This document shows positions 54,801 to 64,000 of a stretch of DNA of 64,000 nucleotides, in pieces; the stretch's first letter is position 1, and each line of letters begins with the position of its first letter. This stretch comes from Hyperoplus lanceolatus. Its lineage: Eukaryota > Chordata > Actinopteri > Uranoscopiformes > Ammodytidae. The translations under genes and the position numbers were made by a program. Below the pieces are notes generated by a model. It ran no database searches and was not told the origin of the DNA. It saw only the letters and a list, made by a program, of their open reading frames with translations. Location: NCBI GenBank assembly GCA_026929865.2, contig CM049395.1, positions 27,458,501 to 27,522,500 of the forward strand. Direction: 5' to 3'.

Positions 54801-57800
54801 CTCTATTCTTCTCTGGAGTTGCCCAAGGTGTGAGGCGCCGGGCCGGTGTGGGGATACTCACGAGCCCCCGGCTGGGCGCTACTACGTTGGAGTTTACCCC
54901 GGTGGACGAGAGGGTCGCCTCCCTACGCCTCCGGGTTGTGGGGGGGAAGACTCTGACTGTTGTTTGTGCGTATGCACCAAACAGCAGTTCGGAGTATTCG
55001 GCCTTCTTGGAGACCCTGAACGGAGTCCTGCATGGGGCTCCGATAGGGGACTCCATAGTTCTGCTGGGAGACTTTAACGCGCACGTGGGCAATGATGGAG
55101 ACACCTGGAAAGGCGTGATTGGGAGGAACGGCCTCCCTGATCTGAACCCGAGTGGTTGTTTGTTGTTAGACTTCTGTGCTGGTCATGGTTTGTCTATAAC
55201 AAACACCATGTTCGAACATAAGGATGCTCATAAGTGTACATGGTACCAGAGCGCCCTAGGCCGAAGGTCGATGATCGATTTTGTGATCGTATCATCTGAT
55301 CTGAGGCCGCATGTTTCGGACACTCGGGTGAAGAGAGGGGCGGAGCTGTCAACTGATCACCATCTGGTTGTGAGTTGGGTCAAAGGGTGGGGGAAGACTC
55401 TGGACAGACCTGGTAAGCCCAAACGGGTAGTGCGGGTGAACTGGGAACGTCTAGCGGAGGCCCCTGTTCAAGAGATCTTTAATTTGCACCTCCTGCAGAG
55501 CTTTTCTAGCATCCCTGTGGAGGTTGGGGGCATTGAACCCGAGTGGTCAATGTTCAAAACTTCCATTGCTGAAGCCGCGGCAGGCAGCTGTGGTCTCAAG
55601 GTCTTAGGTGCCTCAAGGGGCGGTAACCCTCGAACGCCGTGGTGGACCTCGGTGGTCAGGGAAGCCGTCCGACTGAAGAAGGAGTGCTTCCGGGATATGT
55701 TATCTCGGGGGACTCCTGAGGCAGTTGCAAGGTACCGACAGGCCCGAAGGGCTGCAGCTTCTGCCGTGTCAGAGGCAAAGCAGCGGGTGTGGGAGAAGTT
55801 CGGAGAAACCATGGAGAAGGACTTTCGGTCGGCACCAAAGTGTTTCTGGAAGACCGTCCGGCACCTCAGGAGGGGTAAGCGGGGAACTATCCAAGCTGGG
55901 TACAGTAAGGATGGGACGCTGTTGACCTCAACTGAGGAGGTAGTCGGTCGGTGGAAAGAGCACTTTGAGGAACTCCTGAATCCGACTAACACGCCCTCTA
56001 TGTTGGAGGCAGAGCTGGAGGCTGATGGGGGATCATCGTCAATTTCCCTGGTGGAAGTCACTGAGGTAGTCAAACAACTCCACAGTGGCAAAGCCCCGGG
56101 GGTTGATGAGATCCGTCCAGAAATGCTGAAAGCTATGGGTGTGGAGGGGCTGTCTTGGATGACACGCCTCTTCAACATTGCGTGGAAGTCGGGTACAGTG
56201 CCGAAGGAGTGGCAGACCGGGGTGGTGGTTCCTATTTTTAAAAAGGGGGACCAGAGAGTGTGTGCCAACTACCGGGGTATCACACTTCTCAGCCTTCCCG
56301 GCAAAGTCTACTCCAAGGTGCTGGAAAGGAGGGTTCGGCCGATAGTCGAACCTCAGATTGAAGAGGAACAATGCGGATTCCGTCCTGGCCGTGGAACAAC
56401 GGACCAGCTCTTCACTCTCGCAAGGATCCTAGAGGGAGCTTGGGAGTTTGCTCATCCAGTCTACATGTGTTTTGTGGATCTGGAGAAGGCTTATGACCGG
56501 GTTCCCCGGGAGATACTGTGGGGGGTGCTGCGGGAGTATGGGGTGAGGGTGTCTCTTCTCAGGAACATCCAATCTCTGTACGCTCAAAGCGAGAGCTGTG
56601 TATGGGTTCTCGGTAGTAAGTCAGACTCGTTTCCGGTGGGGGTTGGCCTCCGCCAGGGCTGCGCTTTATCACCAATCCTGTTTGTGATATTTATGGACAG
56701 GATATCAAGGCGTAGTCGTGGTGGGGAGGGCTTGCAGTTTGGTGGTCTGAAGATCTCATTTCTGCTGTTTGCGGATGATGTGGTTCTGATGGCATCATCG
56801 GCCTGTGACCTTCAGCTCTCATTGGATCGGTTTGCAGCCGAGTGTGAAGCGGTTGGGATGAGGATCAGCACCTCTAAATCGGAGGCCATGGTGCTCAGCA
56901 GGAAACCGATGGATTGTCTACTACAGGTAGGGAATGAGTCCTTACCCCAAGTGAAGGAGTTCAAGTGCCTCGGGGTCTTGTTTGCGAGTGAGGGAACAAT
57001 GGAGCGTGAGATTGGCCGTAGAATCGGAGCAGCAGGGGCGGTTTTGCACTCGCTTTACCGCACTGTTGTGACGAAAAGAGAGCTGAGTCGTAAGGCAAAG
57101 CTTTCGATCTACCGGGCGATCTTTGTTCCTACTAGGGCTGGGCGATATATCGAATATATTCGATGTATCGCGAGATGTGCTCCAGGGGATGTATAAAATG
57201 ACCCTATCGCGACCATCGAATACAAATTGGCACGTAATGTGTTTTTTTTAGCCGCCGCCGCCACCGGCAAACTCGCTGGTGTTCGCTTCTCTCGCTCTTT
57301 CCTTTGGCTCTCTGCCTCAGACTACATGCATTGGCAACTCACTCACTCACCCCTCCCAACCAGTCTCCTGGGCGCGCACCTGTGACGTAGTCTGTGCCTT
57401 GTGAGTGTTTACTTTAATCGCCATGTGAAAACAACGACGAGGGGGAGAGGGGGAGAAAAAAAGACGAGGGCTCTGATGCTCTTATGACAGCTGAACGAGC
57501 GGGTGGAGGGGGCGCGAAAGACGGCGATGGTGGCTGTCGTTCATTGCATGGACCTTTTTTGTAGACGGGCGCTTGACAGCATAAGCGGCCGCTGTACAGA
57601 GAACGAGCGCCGGGGGAGTTTTTGGTCCAATGTCACAACAAACACGGCATCCCATTTATTACGGGCAGCCTCTTATAATAGGTCCATGTCAGCACCAAGG
57701 GAGGTGCACACCGTTTATTAACTAAAAGCCTATGTAAAGTAGGCTACATTTGCGAGTATTTTTTATAAAATAAAACAGTGTTTTAGTGATAATGCAGGAG

Positions 57801-60800
57801 GGCTAGATCAATAGGTATGAATAGCATCCAGGAATGGTGCATCGGTTAGAATGCAAGGAATGATGATGATGAGACTTTGCTTTCTTTAGACTATAGGCTA
57901 TTATTCTCAGCCGTATTTATTTAAATCCTCTGATTGTCTTCTAGTTTTATTTTCATTAACTCAATACAGGAGAATTAAACAATAAGGCAGGTAACAGAGG
58001 GACGATGAGCCACCTGTTGTTTGCGCTCGCATGAATCTCTCTCGGACTAACAGGCAGAAAACGAAACTTAACTTACACTATAGAGCAACTGCTCTTAAAG
58101 CGACAGTAACCATTATACATGTCAGAGCCTTTTATACACAGAGACTACTATTATGGATCAAAACCGGTTCTGCATTTAAAGTGTGGCTGCTATCTTCAGG
58201 GGGTTAGTGGTGATAAACAATTAGTAAGTGGTTGTAATGAGTCATAATTAGTGTTCTCAGTTTACAGATTAACAGAAGATGGAAAAAACTGTTTCCAAAT
58301 AAAATAATGCTGGATCCATTGTATGGGAGTGGAAGGATGTGGAATAATCAATACAATGTGCAAACTCTTTGCCATGTGCAAGTTTCAAATTGTTCCAATA
58401 GAAAGCACTAAAGAATATAAACATGTTTCATGTAGCCTAATGCATTGTTAGTGCAGACACATTTTGCAGGGACTATTTAAATCATATTACTGGTGTGATG
58501 TTATGCAAAAAAATAATTAAATTGAGCATTTAGGATGTGCTCTAGAGGAGATTTGAAATATATCGAGATATATATTGTGTATCGAGATATAGTAAAAAAA
58601 TATCGAGATATTGATTTTTGCCCATATCGCCCAGCCCTAGTTCCTACCCTCACCTATGGTCATGAAGGCTGGGTAATGACCGAAAGAACGAGATCGCGGG
58701 TACAAGCGGCCGAAATGGGCTTTCTCAGGAGGGTGGCTGGCGTCTCCCTTAGAGATAGGGTGAGAAGCTCAGTCATTCGTGAGGAACTCGGGGCAGAGCC
58801 GCTACTCCTTTGCGTTGAAAGGAGCCAGTTGAGGTGGTTCGGGCATCTGGTAAGGATGCCCCCAGGGCGCCTCCCTAGGGAGGTGTTCCAGGAGCGTCCA
58901 GCTGGGAGGAGGCCTCGGGGAAGACCCAGGACTAGGTGGAGAGATTATATTTCCACGCTGGCCTGGGAACGCCTCGGGATCCCCCAGTCAGAGATGGTTG
59001 AAGTGGCCCGGGAAAGAGAAGTTTGGGGTTCCCTGCTCAAGCTGCTGCCCCCGCGACCCAATTTCGGATAAGCGGTTGAAGATGATGATGATGATGAGAC
59101 AGACCAGAGAAATCAGCAATTCAGGCTAATCTTCAGTTATCATCATCACATGGTTTCATATGTTGGTACTTCATCAACATGTATGATAGAAGTTTTTCTA
59201 CCTGAATCAATTTGCTTTGGCACAGCAGTTGATAGCAAGAAAATGTACTTTTACATGCAAAAAATAAATTTTTGTGAAAAAAACAAGCTTACCACATCAC
59301 CATGAGGTCCTCTCCTTCATGCCCGTGGGGAAATGAGAGGGGCTTGAAAACATAAATCTCACATGACCAAAAATGTGTTCCGTTGCCTAGATACAGGGGG
59401 TGTCTCACAATACCCGATGTCTCACATTCCCCGTTCTCCCCTACCATTAAAAACGACTTAAACACTAGACTTTTTAAAAAAAAAATTCTGCTTATTCTTA
59501 CCAGGGTACTTTCTCTTAAAGGATGTGACGCCCAGATACTCGCTGACCTGCTCCTGCAGCATGTAATACTCTCCCGTGTCGTCTGGAGGCCATTTATACT
59601 CTGTCAGGTTCTCTGCAGGGAAATATGTCGGGCTACAAGGAGGGTGGAGAATAAAAAAGCGCTTTCAAAGGATAGGTATTTCATGGAATTCGAGCCATGA
59701 TAGGGTTATCTTGTATTTTAAAAAATGTATTAAAAAAATTGCCAAGTATCAAGACAATTTACCCTAGGTCTTGACTGGAGGTGTCACAGCTTCGAGAGCT
59801 GTCTCCCGAACCCATTCTCCGTCTCTTTGGAGGTTGGCTGCCATCATTGGACTCCTCTTCTATTACATCCTCCTACAGAGCAAAAAAGGAACAACAGAAA
59901 AACACAATCTATAACTTATATATTAAACAAATGTTATTTTGGCAAACTGCATGCAGCGTGTTACCATTTAAAAACTGGACAAACTGAATGATGTAGGCTA
60001 AATGAAAGGAATTAACAAGTTGGACTATCTGACTCTATTGAGCCCTTCTTTCTCTCTCCAGTTATTTTGCTGCTGCTCAGGGGGCACTTTGTACGTAGCC
60101 ATCTAATTTGTGGTTCAACATTTACATGGGCCGAAAGTTCAATATAACCCCAAATTGTTATGTCGCTTGCTCATTAAAATCTGAATACATTTTTCTTAAA
60201 AATATATTCATTCTTAGGAACCACAGCCCTTGATTCCTCAGTAACTGAAACTCAACCATTTGACAGCAACATACCGTACAGCTGGTGGTGTTTGTCACTT
60301 TCGCACACATTAACACAAATCCAAGAAAGTAAATCAACATCATCAGACCTTAGCATAATTTCTCAGCTCCCTGAACCACAATGAGCATCCAAAAGGCTTT
60401 AACCCATTGATGCCTGATGCTGCGTGACAGGCATTGGATACAATGTTACTTCGCGCAGCATCAGGCATGCAAGAGTAGACTACTGTGTGCTCTATAATGT
60501 CAGTGGCAAACAAAAACAAACGCATGGGCTTGCATGTAGAATTGGTATAGTGTTAAAAGGAGGGGGCACAGAAAACAAGCTAAAGTTACGGCTGGTAAAC
60601 CACTCACAACTGAATAATTCGACTTTATGTTTCCTAATTGGACATTAAAAAACGACTTAATGTTTGTACACTGCATGGGAAAGCAAGCCATCCCTAACAT
60701 CCAGCACATTTGAAAACAAAGGTGATGCTGAAATAAAGCTAACAGTCATTGATGCACAGAGGTAGCTAAATAGCCGTTAGCTGGGCAAGCGTCCGTGACC

Positions 60801-60915
60801 TGAAATAATTATTGTTCCTGTTTTTACCAAATACAAATGTCACCTTTATTGATTGTGTTCCAGGAGTAGCAGGGTTGCTTTCGCAAGGCGGTCTGACGGG
60901 GAGCACAGCAGCCAT
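47124..60915 (-). CDS. phf10: PHD finger protein 10 (BAF45a)
   Basis: Subunit of the PBAF/SWI-SNF chromatin-remodelling complex. Twelve exons, in transcript order: 60844-60915, 59763-59872, 59502-59632, 53559-53642, 53284-53408, 53007-53156, 52813-52922, 52511-52658, 51998-52141, 48112-48220, 47405-47593, 47124-47221, summing to 1470 bases, a closed frame of 489 residues (human 498). Start [19 protein letters not shown]; then [20 protein letters not shown]; the SAY domain region ([59 protein letters not shown]); an acidic stretch ([15 protein letters not shown]). The double PHD finger has [39 protein letters not shown] and WVCEVCDKD. The tail is Lys-rich ([19 protein letters not shown]). Intron 3 (53643-59501) is swollen by nested transposons; intron 9 (48221-51997) is unusually long without recognised repeats. 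Confidence 0.97.
48221..51997. other. phf10 intron 9
   Basis: A 3.8-kb intron between the acidic/SAY half and the PHD half of phf10. AT-rich. Apart from the GT microsatellite near its 5' end on the transcript, no gene, RNA or bounded mobile element could be supported. Confidence 0.5.
51710..51800. repeat. (GT)n microsatellite
   Basis: About 80 bp of perfect GT followed by GCGCGC, in phf10 intron 9 about 200 bp from exon 9. Read on the other strand it gives a poly-Thr-His open frame that is not a gene. Confidence 0.97.
54044..54163 (-). mobile_element. tRNA-derived SINE, 5'-truncated
   Basis: On the - strand this reads from a B-box-like GGTTCGATTCCCGCCCGGGT to GCAAAAAAAAAAAA, with CAATAAAGCATGAAAAAGG before the A-tail. 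It is flanked by the exact 9-bp repeat CTGAGACAC (54035-54043 and 54164-54172), a target-site duplication. The tRNA head before the B-box is missing. It was inserted into the outer TIR element. Confidence 0.75.
54333..54368. repeat. perfect 15-bp inverted repeat with 6-base loop
   Basis: GTCTCAGTTTACCCC, the loop AGTTTA, then GGGGTAAACTGAGAC. The palindrome belongs to the outer TIR element and its right arm overlaps the target site used by the LINE. Confidence 0.85.
54524..59071 (+). CDS. LINE endonuclease/reverse transcriptase (interrupted by hAT)
   Basis: The frame runs open from 54524 to the hAT insertion and resumes in the same frame after it, ending at 59069-59071. If one copy of the 8-bp target repeat is discounted, the reading frame before insertion was 1011 codons including the stop, with no other break. 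The N-terminal apurinic-type endonuclease shows [29 protein letters not shown] and STDHHLVV. The reverse transcriptase shows [39 protein letters not shown] and the catalytic FADD at about residue 749. The C-terminal part (after the hAT) has [10 protein letters not shown] and [11 protein letters not shown] standard non-LTR element, inserted sense to rab4a and antisense to phf10. It looks young. Confidence 0.88.
57133..58639. mobile_element. hAT DNA transposon, non-autonomous, inserted in the LINE
   Basis: 1507 bp with inverted ends TAGGGCTGGGCGATAT and ATATCGCCCAGCCCTA, flanked by the exact 8-bp duplication GTTCCTAC (57125-57132 and 58640-58647). End sequence and duplication length both point to hAT. 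ATATCGA-rich subterminal repeats lie at both ends. The only open frame inside (about 57503-57721) shows no transposase motif, so mobilisation would need a transposase from elsewhere. Confidence 0.9.
60399..60470. repeat. fragment related to the TTAA-flanked MITE
   Basis: TTAACCCATTGATGCCTGATGCTGCG followed by CGCGCAGCATCAGGCATGC repeats the end motif and the GCAGCATCAGG motif of the element at 32716-33336. Only one end is recognised. It lies in phf10 intron 1. Confidence 0.5.
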
Positions 60916-61430
60916 GTTAAGCTAAATAAAACCTGCAGCTAGGTTGGTTAGCTCACTAGCCGCTTCTTTGTTTTCTTCTTCGTGGTTGATTTTCACAAAC
61001 GACAAACCCGCCACCTACTGGGCTGAAGGACAGGCGGCACAAGATGGTATTTAAATTATAAACAACAATTTTATCGTTTGACAATAAAATGTGATTTAGG
61101 ACCAGGCTTATGACCAACTTTCGACGTAATTGAATGATATTGAAGAACGTCTGCCTCAGAAGTGTCAAAACTATTTTAACTCGTTAAACAGCATAGCCAT
61201 GCTATAATTATTTATGGTTAAACAGCGCCACCGCGCGGCTGTCTGTACACTGCAATGCTTAAGGTGGCTTTTATTTTGAAATTAAAATCACCATACGGGA
61301 AGTCGGAGGGGAAAATCAGCTGGGATCCGCGGAAATCATCAACAGAGCTGTTTTCCTTTAGCTAGCTATCCATCTGTCAGCTTGTATTTCTCCCTTCCCT
61401 CCTTGTTGCTGTACAAACGCCACAGTGGCG
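60916..61430. promoter_or_regulatory. bidirectional promoter region of phf10 and rab4a
   Basis: The start codons of phf10 (-) and rab4a (+) are only 515 bp apart and divergent, so the two genes likely share a promoter region. No TATA box was recognised. The part nearest rab4a is more GC-rich. Confidence 0.6.
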
Positions 61431-63881
<2,451 letters not shown>

Positions 63882-64000
63882 GTAAGTGTTCCCAAACCTG
63901 TAACTCTTAAATCCTGTCTTTTGTCCTAAGGGGATAAACAAGGCAGGCTTAGGCAAAACTCCAGACCCCACACACTAGCCGCTCCAAATAATATTCAGGG

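Larger units (their letters stand above)
54372..59094 (+). mobile_element. RTE-like non-LTR retrotransposon (LINE), split by a hAT element
   Basis: Flanked by the 9-bp repeat TGAGACAGA (54363-54371 and 59095-59103). Without the hAT insertion the LINE is about 3.2 kb, the size of RTE-clade elements, and it ends in GGATAAGCGGTTGAA followed by (GAT)n, a 3' end common in fish LINEs. It has a short 5' leader of about 150 bases and a single long ORF. Clade assignment (RTE/Expander-like rather than L2 or Rex) is from general likeness and is not certain. Confidence 0.85.
54016..59443. mobile_element. outer TIR element in phf10 intron 3 (host of a SINE and a LINE)
   Basis: TAGGGGAGAACGGGGTAATC at 54016 has its inverse at the right end (ATTCCCCGTTCTCCCCTA, ending 59443); GAGACAC/GTGTCTC motifs follow each end. 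With the SINE (54044-54163) and the LINE plus hAT (54372-59094) removed, the outer element is only about 0.6 kb, a MITE-sized non-autonomous transposon. The flanks give no clear target duplication, so its superfamily is not assigned. Confidence 0.65.

Noticed and set aside
55468-56371. Antisense open frames across the LINE
   Set aside because: Shadows of the LINE reverse transcriptase frame.
57503-57721. 72-residue frame inside the hAT element
   Set aside because: Too short, and without the hAT dimerisation or DDE-type motifs; treated as non-coding interior.

Overview
The window is vertebrate, almost certainly teleost fish, nuclear DNA. It holds multi-exon genes with GT-AG introns, a fish-type mix of young transposons (RTE-like LINE, hAT elements, tRNA-derived SINE, MITEs) and long (GT)n, (TA)n and (AAT)n microsatellites. 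I rebuilt nine protein-coding genes from the sequence by matching exons, splice sites and reading phase. The seven complete ones all close in frame. No rRNA, CRISPR, LTR or virus-derived element was recognised.

Layout, left to right: stk16 (-, 5' part only) and pcnp (+) diverge from a shared 1.26 kb gap. il18rap (-, 6.0-15.4 kb) and il18r1 (-, 17.7-21.5 kb) lie in tandem and encode the two chains of the interleukin-18 receptor, in the same order as in mammals. pdcd2 (+, 23.0-27.0 kb) converges on tbp (-, 32.5-36.6 kb). psmc3 (+, 37.5-39.5 kb), the Rpt5 ATPase of the 26S proteasome, is divergent from tbp. psmb1 (-, 43.6-45.9 kb) is a 20S proteasome beta subunit. phf10 (-, 47.1-60.9 kb) is the BAF45a chromatin-remodelling subunit. 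rab4a (+, from 61.4 kb, runs off the right edge) is an endosomal small GTPase divergent from phf10.

The pdcd2/tbp/psmb1/phf10 group matches the content of human 6q27. The IL-18 receptor pair (human 2q12), psmc3, rab4a, stk16 and pcnp come from other human locations, so this is a rearranged fish neighbourhood.

The most striking signals are these. (1) psmc3 carries its whole 427-codon reading frame in two exons with one intron, sitting against the tbp promoter, as if it arose from a partly spliced retrocopy. (2) A 1.96 kb foldback element at 12.0-14.0 kb is a head-to-head dimer of a 1.03 kb unit; a monomer of that unit at 28.2-30.0 kb is itself split by a second element. (3) phf10 intron 3 holds a four-element nest: a terminal-inverted-repeat element contains a SINE and an RTE-like LINE, and the LINE, whose 1010-codon frame is otherwise open, is split by a hAT element with an exact 8-bp target duplication. 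(4) Three rab4a splice acceptors are preceded by GT repeats, one of them directly abutting the AG.
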